Assembly (NCBI RefSeq): GCF_030009775.1
Contig: NZ_JASCTH010000041.1
Location: 1-64,000 of the forward strand
DNA from: Actinoplanes sandaracinus
Lineage (GTDB): Bacteria > Actinomycetota > Actinomycetes > Mycobacteriales > Micromonosporaceae
Length of the DNA stretch: 64,000 nt
Direction of reading: 5' to 3'
Position 1 is the stretch's first letter, and each line of letters begins with the position of its first letter. This document shows positions 54,594 through 62,666 of the stretch, piece after piece. The translations under genes and the position numbers were made by a program. The notes beneath the pieces are model-generated. The model saw only the letters and a list, made by a program, of their open reading frames with translations. It had not been told where the DNA came from and searched no databases.

Positions 54594-55493
54594 TCAGCGG
54601 CGCTGGTCGGGCTTGTGTGCCACGACGATCACGACGCCCTCGGCGGGGTCGACGCTCTCGTCGATTTTCCAGTCCTCGGCGGTGGTATCGGCGAGGATCG
54701 CGGCCAGCTCCGGCGGCAGCTTGGCGCCCCTTTCCAACTGGTCACGCATCGCCGCGTACGTGTACGGGAAGGTGTACTTGGTCTGCTGCGTGATGTCGAT
54801 CGTCTCGTCGAGGATCAGCCCGGCGTGCTGGGCGAACTCCACGTAGTCCTCGATCTCGACCAGCGGGGCGGCCCGCCACGCCTTCAGCATCTCCACCAGA
54901 GCACGCTGTTCGTCCTCGTCGTCACTGATCGGCCCACGCTGGATGAAGTCGGTGAGGGCCACCCGTCCACCGGGCTTGAGCACGCGGGCGATCTGCCGCA
55001 GCACGTGGGCCCGGTCCTCCATGTGAACGATGGACTCCAGCGCCAGGACGGCGTCGAACGAATCCGGCTCGAACGGCAGGTCGTTGGCATCGGCCACCTG
55101 GAAGGACAGCTGGTCCTGCAGGTTCAGCGCCTCGGCGCGGAAGCCAGCCAGCTCGACGTCCTTCGAGCTGATCGACACACCGACCACCTGAGCACCGGTC
55201 GTCTTGGCCATCTGCACGGCCGGCTTACCCGGTCCGCAGCCGAGGTCGAGGACTCTGTCGCCCGGCTTGATCCGGAGCTTGTCGATCATGATCTCGGTCA
55301 ACCGGGCGGCCGCGACCTCGATGCTGCTGTCGTCGTCTGGGCCGTCCCAGTACCCGTAGTGCATGTTGCCACCGTAGAACTGGGCAATCACCCGGTTGTA
55401 CTGGTCATAGAACTCGGCGACCTCCGCCGGCGTCGAGGCCTTGAAGTTCCAGGAGTGGTACCGCGTCCGCTGTAGCAGCTTTTTCAGGCCCAT
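54594..55493 (-). CDS. SAM-dependent O-methyltransferase (RebM-like small-molecule type)
   Basis: ATG 55493 is chosen because AAAGGGA lies 10 nt upstream; an upstream in-frame start at 55550 would overlap the ammonia-lyase gene. 299 residues. The N-terminal YDQYNRVIAQFYGGNMHYGYW and motif I VLDLGCGPGKPAVQMA, then VGVSISSKDVELA and VLALESIVHMEDR, are those of sugar and tocopherol-type O-methyltransferases such as RebM. It probably methylates a sugar hydroxyl or the phenol of the aromatic unit. Last gene of the minus-strand operon. Confidence 0.9.
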   Translation of the reverse strand: MGLKKLLQRTRYHSWNFKASTPAEVAEFYDQYNRVIAQFYGGNMHYGYWDGPDDDSSIEVAAARLTEIMIDKLRIKPGDRVLDLGCGPGKPAVQMAKTTGAQVVGVSISSKDVELAGFRAEALNLQDQLSFQVADANDLPFEPDSFDAVLALESIVHMEDRAHVLRQIARVLKPGGRVALTDFIQRGPISDDEDEQRALVEMLKAWRAAPLVEIEDYVEFAQHAGLILDETIDITQQTKYTFPYTYAAMRDQLERGAKLPPELAAILADTTAEDWKIDESVDPAEGVVIVVAHKPDQRR

Positions 55494-55512
55494 GGTCTCG
55501 ATGTTCCCTTTC

Positions 55513-57039
55513 TCAGTCGACGTCTGTACCGGCCAGCGATGCGCCGGCATGCTTGGCGAACAGGTCCCCGGCCGCGCGCACCTCGGCGGCCATCGGCCGG
55601 TCGGCGTCCAGCGGCGGAGAGATTTCGGCCAGGTCGGCCCACAGCCCGGCGCGCTCGACCTTGTGGCCCAGCATCGCGGTCAGTTGCGAGACGCCCAGGG
55701 CGAGCGAGCCGATGGCGAGCCAGCCGAGCTCCAGCGCCTCCGCCACCGAGTTGGCCCCGTTCAGGGTCATCGGCACATGGTCCTGGTTCCAGCCGTTGGT
55801 CGGCAGGGTGGTCAACGAAGCCGGGTACACCAGCTGCCGGATCTTCGAGATGAACGACGTCGCGCTGATCTGCACGCCGGCCAGTCCGCAGCCCCGGCCG
55901 GCACGCGGCGTGAGCATTATCGGCAGGTCACCGTTGGTGGCTGGGTTGACCACCAGGCCGAGCTGCCGTTCGGCGAGGTACGCGGCCATATGCAGAGCCA
56001 GTCCGATTTGTTCGGACGCGAAGCCAACCGGCATGGCGTGGAAGTTGCCGCCGTGCAGCACCCGGCCGTCGAAGGTGATCGGGTTGTCGGTCACCCCGTT
56101 CGCCTCCCGGGCGAGTAGGTCACCGGCGGCGTTGAGCTGGTCCAGGACGGCGCCGAGCACCTGCGGGGCACAGCGCAGACTGTACGGCTCCTGCAGCGGC
56201 CGCCGCGGGTCGCGCACCTGGTCGGCGGGCATCTCCTGGCGGATCCAGTCGGCTACGACAAGCTGTCCGGACTGGCCGCGAGCGGTGCTGATGCCGGCGT
56301 CGAAGTGCTCCGGGTTGCTACGGAGCAGGGTGGCGAGTCGGCCGCTGAGCACGGCGGCGGCGCGGACCAGGCGAAGGGCGGACTGGTGGTTGAGGATGGT
56401 CTGCGCCAGGCCGACTCCGGTGCCGTTGACGAACGCGAGCGCTTCGCGTACCGGCCATTGCAGCGGGGCCGTACCGAGGTCGGCGAGCACCTCCGCGGCG
56501 GGCTGTGTCACCCAGCGGCCGTGCCCGGCGCGGACCCACGCCTCGCCGAAGCCGGTAAACGCCAGCGCGGCGTGCGCGAGCGGCTGAAGGTCACCGCTGG
56601 CGCTGACGGTGCCGTCACGGGGAATCACCGGGGTGAACCCCAGGTTCCACAGGTCGGCCAGGCGCTGCCAGAAGTCGGGGGAGACCGCCGAGTACCCGCG
56701 CCTCATGCTGTTCAGCCGCAGCAGCAGCACCAGGCGGGACACCTCCGGGTCCAGCGGTCGGCCCTGCGCTGTGCCCAGGTGCGATATCAGGGACGTACCC
56801 TGTTCCATCTCCGAATCTGCGGCATACACCACCAGCGGGCCGAAACCCTGGGTGAGGCCGTAGATCGGCTCCCCGGCCGCCAACTGCTTGGCGACGACGG
56901 CCGAACTCGCTCCCATCCGGGCGATGTCGGCGTCGGTGCACGACTCGACCTTGGTGCCCCACGCGGCGTTCCGGACAAGGTCGGCCAGGTATGCCCGGCT
57001 AGTCAGCTGGGTTTCGGACGCGTCGGCGGTCGTTGTCAC
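55513..57039 (-). CDS. MIO-dependent aromatic amino acid ammonia-lyase, tyrosine type
   Basis: 508 residues. The MIO cofactor triad Ala147-Ser148-Gly149 is in TVSASGDLQPLAH; the catalytic Tyr60 is in YGLTQGFG. ANGVTDNPI, GGNFHAMP and NQDHVPM complete the active site. The selectivity pair is His87-Leu88 (SLISHLGT), as in tyrosine ammonia-lyases such as RsTAL and Sam8; phenylalanine enzymes have Phe-Leu and histidine enzymes Ser-His. Product would be p-coumarate (an aminomutase giving beta-tyrosine is the alternative). The gene overlaps the acyl-activating ligase gene by 4 nt, which favours coumarate as free acid handed to the ligase. Gln after ASGDL is unusual. Confidence 0.88.
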   Translation of the reverse strand: MTTTADASETQLTSRAYLADLVRNAAWGTKVESCTDADIARMGASSAVVAKQLAAGEPIYGLTQGFGPLVVYAADSEMEQGTSLISHLGTAQGRPLDPEVSRLVLLLRLNSMRRGYSAVSPDFWQRLADLWNLGFTPVIPRDGTVSASGDLQPLAHAALAFTGFGEAWVRAGHGRWVTQPAAEVLADLGTAPLQWPVREALAFVNGTGVGLAQTILNHQSALRLVRAAAVLSGRLATLLRSNPEHFDAGISTARGQSGQLVVADWIRQEMPADQVRDPRRPLQEPYSLRCAPQVLGAVLDQLNAAGDLLAREANGVTDNPITFDGRVLHGGNFHAMPVGFASEQIGLALHMAAYLAERQLGLVVNPATNGDLPIMLTPRAGRGCGLAGVQISATSFISKIRQLVYPASLTTLPTNGWNQDHVPMTLNGANSVAEALELGWLAIGSLALGVSQLTAMLGHKVERAGLWADLAEISPPLDADRPMAAEVRAAGDLFAKHAGASLAGTDVD

Positions 57040-58166
57040 GATGCTACCTCTACCTCGGTCGGCATGGATGTTTGGACGTGTCGCAATTTGCCCGTCTCGG
57101 ATCGGTCGATCCGGGGGACCACATGCACGCGTCGCGGGCGTAACCCGATGCGGGCGTAGGCCGCCGCGAGGTCGACATCGGCGAGGCGGCCGCCCGGCGC
57201 CAACTCGAGCAGCAGGTCGACGTGCTCACCGATCATCCGGTCGGCGACCGGGACCAGCGCGAGGTCCGGGCAGTCCAGCACGCCGCGCAACTGGTGTTCG
57301 AGCGCGTCCAGGTTGAAGCGCCGGCCGTTCACCTTGACCAGGCGGTTGCGCCGGCCGGCGAAGGAGAAGCTGCGGTCGTCCACCGGCGCGACATGGTCAT
57401 CCGTCGCCCACACGGCCGGTGGGATACCTCCTGGCCGGAAGGCAAGCCGAGGGCTGCGAACGACGAGAGGGACCTCACCGTCCTCATCGACGGCCACCTC
57501 GCCGCCTGCGAAGCTGACGTCCGGGAACAACGTCCACGGTGGCGGTTCCGCACCGTCCCGCCATCGCCGCAGCGCGACACCGCCGGCCTCGGTGGATCCC
57601 ATCACGTCGACGACCAGTGCGCGGTCCGGACCGGCCGCGGCGAGGAACTCCCCCGCCGTCGCCGGCAGCATCGCGCTGCTGTGCAGCACGGTGAGGTGCT
57701 CCAGGGACCGGACCCAAGGCAGGTGCTCCAGCAGCAGCCGGAAGATCCACGGTGTCGCCGCGACCACCACTCGACGCCCGGCCAGCGCAGGCAAAGTGCC
57801 GAAGAAAGTCGGGCGGTACCACACCCGCACGCCCAGCTGCGCTGGGACGAATACGGTGGCCAGCGCGCCGTACAGGTGTGCAGGTGGCACGAACGAGACG
57901 ACCGCCTGTGGGCGCTCCGGCCGGACCAGGTCAGCGAGGAGGCCGGCTTCCAGCCAGACATTCTCTCGGTATCGCTGCCAGCGCTGTTGCTCCCCGGTGC
58001 TGCCCGAAGTCTGGAATTCCACCGTGGCCGGCACCGTTTGCCGAACCATTTCCTCAGCGTCCGCCGGCGCGCTTTCCCAGCGCACGGTCCAAGCTTTGTC
58101 TACGATTTCCGGTGCAGTGAAACCGAGTGTCAACAATTGCTGCGGCATGAATTCTGAATATCCCAC
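57036..58166 (-). CDS. short ANL-superfamily acyl-activating enzyme (coumarate ligase-like)
   Basis: GTG 58166 has GAGGAG 5 nt upstream; GTG 58172 abuts that site. 376 residues, far shorter than the 500+ of 4-coumarate:CoA ligases. It still shows motif A3 FQTSGSTGEQQRW, A5 GSTEAGG, the A8-like GRRNRLVKVNGRRF and the C-terminal catalytic Lys in SETGKLRH. The first about 100 residues of ordinary ligases are absent. Translational coupling to the ammonia-lyase suggests it activates p-coumarate as adenylate or thioester for attachment to the sugar core or an amine. Relatives of this size occur beside aryl polyene and fatty-acid-like genes. Confidence 0.8.
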   Translation of the reverse strand: MGYSEFMPQQLLTLGFTAPEIVDKAWTVRWESAPADAEEMVRQTVPATVEFQTSGSTGEQQRWQRYRENVWLEAGLLADLVRPERPQAVVSFVPPAHLYGALATVFVPAQLGVRVWYRPTFFGTLPALAGRRVVVAATPWIFRLLLEHLPWVRSLEHLTVLHSSAMLPATAGEFLAAAGPDRALVVDVMGSTEAGGVALRRWRDGAEPPPWTLFPDVSFAGGEVAVDEDGEVPLVVRSPRLAFRPGGIPPAVWATDDHVAPVDDRSFSFAGRRNRLVKVNGRRFNLDALEHQLRGVLDCPDLALVPVADRMIGEHVDLLLELAPGGRLADVDLAAAYARIGLRPRRVHVVPRIDRSETGKLRHVQTSMPTEVEVAS

Positions 58167-58194
58167 CGGCACTCCTCACTGGTCGGTCCATCTC

Positions 58195-59067
58195 TCAAGC
58201 CGCCGACTCCGCAGTTTCCATAAGGTAGCGACCGTATTCCGAGTTCTGCATTCTGACGCCAAGCCGGTGGCAGGTGTCCGCATCGATGTAGCCCATTCGC
58301 AACGCGATTTCCTCGAGGCAGGCGACCCGCACACCCTGCCGCTTCTCGATAACCTGGACGTACTGGCTCGCCGCGAGCAGCGAGTCGTGCGTGCCGGCGT
58401 CGAGCCAGGTGAAGCCCCGCCCGAGCCGGACCAGCTTGGCCCGGCCCTGCTTCAGGTACGCCAGGTTGACGTCCGTGATCTCCAGTTCGCCGCGGGCCGA
58501 CGGAGCCAGGTCCCGGGCGATCTCCACGACGTCCGAGTCGTAGAAATACAGCCCGGTGATCGCGTCACTGGAGCGCGGTCGCAGCGGCTTCTCCTCGATG
58601 GAAACCAGCTGGCCGGCACCGTCGATCTCGCCGATGCCGTACCGCTCGGGGTCCGATACCGGGTACCCGAACAGGGTGCAGCCGTCCAGTTCCGCGCGGG
58701 CCGCTTGCAGCAGCCGGGGGAACCCGGCTCCGTGGAAGACGTTGTCTCCGAGGATCAGCGCCGCGTCATCGGAGCCGATGTGGTCGGCGCCAATGACGAA
58801 CGCCTCAGCGATGCCCCGCGGCTCGTCCTGCTTCGCGTAGGTGATGTTGATGCCCAGCTGCGAGCCGTCGCCCAGCAGCACGCCCAAGGTCGGCAGGCTC
58901 GCCGGCGTGGAGATCACAAGTATGTCCCGGATGCCTGCCAACATCAGCACCGACATCGGGTAGTAGACCATCGGTTTGTCATAGATGGCGAGCAGCTGCT
59001 TCGACGTCGCAAGGGTCGACGGATACATCCGCGTACCACTTCCGCCCGCGAGAACAATTCCCTTCAT
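58195..59067 (-). CDS. rmlA: glucose-1-phosphate thymidylyltransferase
   Basis: ATG 59067 starts MKGIVLAGGSGTRMYPST, the nucleotide-binding signature. 290 residues, the family length. KQLLAIYDKPMVYYP, the active-site LILGDNVFHG, the EEKP segment and WLDAGTHDSLL are all present. It makes dTDP-glucose, the substrate of the RmlB encoded at 24937. Usual family members read GGSGTRLYP, so Met is a minor change. In the minus-strand operon, 29 nt before the ligase gene. Confidence 0.97.
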   Translation of the reverse strand: MKGIVLAGGSGTRMYPSTLATSKQLLAIYDKPMVYYPMSVLMLAGIRDILVISTPASLPTLGVLLGDGSQLGINITYAKQDEPRGIAEAFVIGADHIGSDDAALILGDNVFHGAGFPRLLQAARAELDGCTLFGYPVSDPERYGIGEIDGAGQLVSIEEKPLRPRSSDAITGLYFYDSDVVEIARDLAPSARGELEITDVNLAYLKQGRAKLVRLGRGFTWLDAGTHDSLLAASQYVQVIEKRQGVRVACLEEIALRMGYIDADTCHRLGVRMQNSEYGRYLMETAESAA

Positions 59068-59188
59068 CGCCCCGTCCGTTCGTCTGGGTCCCGGTGTGCC
59101 GGAAAGCTTCCTCAAACCACGATTCGACGCAATCGCCGATCGTGGTGCGATTCCTTGTTGATCTACGCGCGTCCCGCCGGCGAGACGG

Positions 59189-60517
59189 CTATGCCAGAAG
59201 GCGGCGCATCAGCGGCGCGGTCACCGCGGTGGTGATAACGGCGACCACCACGAGAATGGTGAAACCGAGTTGATTGATGAGACCGTACTGCAGGCCGACC
59301 GACGCGATCACCAACTCGGTGACCCCCCGGCAGTTCATCAGCGTCCCTACCTGCAGTGCTTCCCGCTTGGGCAGACCCGCGAGAAAGGCACCGCCGCCCG
59401 CCCCGATGAACTTCGTCACCTGTGCGGCCAGCAGGATCGCGCCGCACAGCAGCCACTGTCCCATGTCGTTGCCGAGCAAGCCGACCGATGTCACCAGCCC
59501 GACGCCGGCGAAGAAGAGCGGCAGCAGAATCGTCAGCGTGAAGCCCTCCAACTGGCGGCGGATCCGCAGCACCACGGGCGAGTCCGACGGCACGGAGGCG
59601 CCGAACAGGAAGGCGCCGATCAGTGGGTGCAGGTTGATCGCCTGGGTCAGCGCGGAGAACGCGATAGCGCCGACGACCAGCGAGACCATCAGCAGTTGTT
59701 CGGACCGAATCCGGGCGACCAGCGCCGTCAACGCCGGCCGCAGGCAGAGCAACGTTGCCGAGACCAGCGCCACCGCAAGCCCGGCGGTCTGTAGCGCCTC
59801 ACCCCCGCTGGCGGCCCCGACGCCAGCCAGGATCAGCGTCAGGACCAGCCAGGCGATGCCATCGCCGATGGCCGCGCAGGACAGCGCCAGCGTGCCCACC
59901 CGGGTCCCGTCGAGCTTGAGTTCTACCAGGATGCGCGCCAGCACCGGCAGCGCCGTCACCGCCAGCGCCAGGCCGAAGAAGAGAGCGTACGACGTCGTCG
60001 AGGCGCTTTCACCGGCGAGCATCGGGGTGGCCGCGAGGGCGATCCCGCTCCCCGCGACGAACGGGAGCCCCATGCTTCCCAGCAGACTGATACCGACGGT
60101 TCGCGGCCGTTCCACCCGGTCGAAACGGAGTTCGCAGCCGAGCAGGAACATGAACACCACAAGACCGAGCTGAGCGGCTGTGGTCAGACTGCTCAGCACG
60201 GCCGGCGGGAAGAGCCACGCGGTGGCTTCCGGCCACAGCAGACCGAGTGCTGACGGTCCGAGCAGCACACCGCCGATGATCTCACCGAGCACGGCGGATT
60301 GCTTCGCACGCCGCATCAACTCACCGCAGGCATGGCTGAGTAACAGAATGACGGCGACCGCGAGCAGGAACCGGGCGATCGGGTCGGTCGGCTTCGTTGC
60401 CCCAGCCCGGCCGTCCATCCCCCAGACCCAGGTGGCCACCGCGCCGGCGACCATGAGCAGCCCGACGGCCATCCCCCAGCGGCTTCGCCTCTGCGGTGGC
60501 GTCGTCACGCTGGTCAT
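59189..60517 (-). CDS. CPA2-type cation/proton antiporter
   Basis: ATG 60517 overlaps the flavin reductase stop by 4 nt. 442 residues with about 12 or 13 membrane helices. VLGEIIGGVLLGPSALG, the discontinuous-helix regions ALAVTALPVLARIL and AAIGDGIAWLVL (with the ion-binding Asp) and MNCRGVTELVIA are typical of KefB/NhaS3-like CPA2 antiporters. Antiporters of this family recur in actinomycete antibiotic clusters, perhaps for export or self-protection. It could energise efflux of the polyglycoside or control pH; not determined. Confidence 0.92.
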   Translation of the reverse strand: MTSVTTPPQRRSRWGMAVGLLMVAGAVATWVWGMDGRAGATKPTDPIARFLLAVAVILLLSHACGELMRRAKQSAVLGEIIGGVLLGPSALGLLWPEATAWLFPPAVLSSLTTAAQLGLVVFMFLLGCELRFDRVERPRTVGISLLGSMGLPFVAGSGIALAATPMLAGESASTTSYALFFGLALAVTALPVLARILVELKLDGTRVGTLALSCAAIGDGIAWLVLTLILAGVGAASGGEALQTAGLAVALVSATLLCLRPALTALVARIRSEQLLMVSLVVGAIAFSALTQAINLHPLIGAFLFGASVPSDSPVVLRIRRQLEGFTLTILLPLFFAGVGLVTSVGLLGNDMGQWLLCGAILLAAQVTKFIGAGGGAFLAGLPKREALQVGTLMNCRGVTELVIASVGLQYGLINQLGFTILVVVAVITTAVTAPLMRRLLA

Positions 60518-61026
60518 GCTGCTTCCTCCGGGTTCGTCAAGAACCGGCGCCCGCCGTACAACAGCGGGCTGCCAGGGTGCGACTCGACATGGAGGACCCG
60601 GCCGAACACCACGACGTGATCGCCGACCAGCACCGTTTCCGTCACCTCGCATTCGGCCAGCGCGCAGGCGTCGGCCGTCAACCAGGGCAGCCTGAGCCGT
60701 TCGGAATGCCGCCAAACCGTCCGCTCGAACCGGTCCGGGTCTCGCGACGCGAACGCCTGCGCGGTGGGCCGGGCGCCGTCGTGCAGCACGTTGACCGCGA
60801 AGCCGCCACATTGTCGGATCGCGGTCAACGTGCCGCTTCGCAGACTGAGGCAGACCAGCAGGGTCGGCGGATCCAGCGCTACGCTCGTCAATGAATTGCA
60901 GGTGAGCCCGTGTGCACGCCCGTTGTCGTCGATCGACGTGATGACGGTGACACCCGTGACGTATGCGCCCATGAACCCGCGGAATGCGTCCGGCACGGCG
61001 GCAGCGCCGCTCACTCTGGTGTCCAT
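60514..61026 (-). CDS. flavin reductase (FADH2 supplier for the halogenase)
   Basis: 170 residues, the length of HpaC/RebF-type reductases. FRGFMGAYVTGVTVIT, GLTCNSLTSVALDPPTLLVCL (split) and FAVNVLHDGARPTAQAFA are the flavin-binding hallmarks of the FMN-dependent reductase family. It lies 26 nt after the halogenase gene on the same strand, so it very probably supplies reduced FAD to that enzyme. The following antiporter gene overlaps its stop. Confidence 0.93.
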   Translation of the reverse strand: MDTRVSGAAAVPDAFRGFMGAYVTGVTVITSIDDNGRAHGLTCNSLTSVALDPPTLLVCLSLRSGTLTAIRQCGGFAVNVLHDGARPTAQAFASRDPDRFERTVWRHSERLRLPWLTADACALAECEVTETVLVGDHVVVFGRVLHVESHPGSPLLYGGRRFLTNPEEAA

Positions 61027-61052
61027 GATCCGCCTCCCCGGGTTCCGCGCGC

Positions 61053-62591
61053 TCAGCCGTTGATGCTTGCCAGATACTCGTAGCAGCTCGGCAGTGCCGC
61101 GACCATCTCGTCAGCCTCCGCCGCCAGCCGGGCGAACTCGGCCCGCGCGTTGCGCGGGTCGATGTGCTTCAGCGCGGGTAGCGGCGCTGCCGGGACGTTC
61201 CCCAGCCCGAGGTTCATGGCGTTCCACGAGTAGCTCTCAAACCCGTGGAAATAGGGATAGACGGTCTCCTCGTCGAGGAGACGCGACGCGGCGAGGTCCA
61301 GCCTCGCGCCCAGCGCGTCGGGCATCGCGCGTACCTTCGCCTCCTTCCAGTAAGGCGTGTCGTCGCGCCGCGCGGACTTGTAGTGCAAGACCAGGAACTC
61401 CTTGACGCCGTCCACGGCGTGCGCGACGCGGTCGTTGTAGGCCTTGGTCTGGCGTGGTTCCCATCGCTCGTCCGGGAAGTGCTTCACCAGCTGCTCGATG
61501 GCGTGTTGGATGAAGAAGATCCCGGTGGACTCGAGCGGCTCAACGAACGCGCTGGACAACCCGATCGCCACGCAGTTCTTCACCCACGAGTCAGTGTTGC
61601 GACCGATCCGCATCCGAATGTGGTTGGCCTGCAGGTCGTCACGGTCCGGTGCGATCGCCTGGCGCAGCTCCCGCTCGGCCTCCTCCGGGCTGATGAACTG
61701 GTCCGAGTAGACGTAACCGTTGCCGTTGCGGCGGAACAGCGGGATCGTCCACATCCAGCCCGCGTTCATCGCTGTCGCCGTCGTGTACGGGTCCATCTGC
61801 GCTTCGTCCTCGCGGGGTACCCGCAGCGCGACAGCCCGGTTGTTCGGCAACACGTCCTCGAACGACTGGAACGTCGTGCCCAACGTCTGGTTGATCAGCA
61901 ATCCGCGAAACCCGGTGCAGTCGATGAAGAGGTCGCCAGCCAGCTCGCCGTGCTCGGCGGTGCGGACGTTGGTGATCCAACCGCGCTCGTCCTGGCCGAC
62001 GTGCTCCACGCTGTCGACCACATGCCGTACACCGCGCTCCACGGCGTAGCCGCTGAGGTAACGGGCCACCTCGTCCGCGTCGAAGTGGTAGGCGTACGGG
62101 AACTGCATCCGCTGCTCAGCGAGGGTGGAGCGACCCAGTGCGCTGTCCACGCCGGAGATGAACAGCGTCCCGTCGAGCATCCGCGGGGATCGCTTGGCCT
62201 CACACAGTGCGGTGGTGAGGAAGCACGACCGGTCGAATGGTTGACTACGGTCCCCCAGTTCCAGCCACCACTCGGCCAGCGAGAAACCGTCAACCGTTCG
62301 GAGCCGTTCGAACGGGTGGTAGAAGTACTCGCCCGGCGTACTCCAGTTCTCGAACCGGATGCCCAGTTTGTATCCGCCGGCACATTTCGGCAGCCAGTCG
62401 GCCTCGTCCAGGCCCAGGTAGTCGAAGAAGTGCCGGACGGTGCTGAAGGTGGCCTCGCCGACGCCGATCCGCGACACCTGCGGTGATTCCACCACGGTCA
62501 CGTCGATCCTGTCGGCGAACGCCGCCTTCAGATAGCTGGCCGTCATCCAGCCGGCCGTACCGCCACCCACGATGACGACGGATCGGATCAT
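61053..62591 (-). CDS. flavin-dependent halogenase of the tryptophan-halogenase family
   Basis: 512 residues. FAD-binding GGGTAGW (9-15), catalytic Lys75 in YKLGIRFENW, the halogenase signature W278-x-W-x-I-P in GWMWTIP and the acid Glu353 in PLESTGIFF are all intact, so an active chlorinase or brominase is expected. The Lys/Glu arrangement is that of variant A enzymes acting on free small molecules rather than carrier-bound ones. No tryptophan-pathway gene is near; a tyrosine or coumarate-derived aromatic is the natural candidate in this cluster. Flavin reductase gene 26 nt downstream. Confidence 0.95.
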   Translation of the reverse strand: MIRSVVIVGGGTAGWMTASYLKAAFADRIDVTVVESPQVSRIGVGEATFSTVRHFFDYLGLDEADWLPKCAGGYKLGIRFENWSTPGEYFYHPFERLRTVDGFSLAEWWLELGDRSQPFDRSCFLTTALCEAKRSPRMLDGTLFISGVDSALGRSTLAEQRMQFPYAYHFDADEVARYLSGYAVERGVRHVVDSVEHVGQDERGWITNVRTAEHGELAGDLFIDCTGFRGLLINQTLGTTFQSFEDVLPNNRAVALRVPREDEAQMDPYTTATAMNAGWMWTIPLFRRNGNGYVYSDQFISPEEAERELRQAIAPDRDDLQANHIRMRIGRNTDSWVKNCVAIGLSSAFVEPLESTGIFFIQHAIEQLVKHFPDERWEPRQTKAYNDRVAHAVDGVKEFLVLHYKSARRDDTPYWKEAKVRAMPDALGARLDLAASRLLDEETVYPYFHGFESYSWNAMNLGLGNVPAAPLPALKHIDPRNARAEFARLAAEADEMVAALPSCYEYLASING

Positions 62592-62627
62592 TTGCTGCTC
62601 CTCAGGGCCTGAAGGGATCAGGGCGTG

Positions 62628-62664
62628 GCGGCGTCCCGGCGAACGGGGGACGCCGGGACGCCGC
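62628..62664 (-). terminator. hairpin between C-methyltransferase and halogenase genes
   Basis: A perfect 14-bp stem (GCGGCGTCCCGGCG with its complement) and 9-nt loop lies 2 nt after the C-methyltransferase stop and 36 nt before the halogenase start. It may attenuate the operon so that the methyltransferase is expressed more than the genes downstream, or halogenase has its own promoter. Confidence 0.65.
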
Positions 62665-62666
62665 GT

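Noticed and set aside
55513..57039. Ordinary catabolic histidine ammonia-lyase (HutH)
   Set aside because: The selectivity pair is His-Leu rather than Ser-His, no other hut gene is adjacent, and it overlaps an acyl-activating enzyme gene in a sugar cluster.
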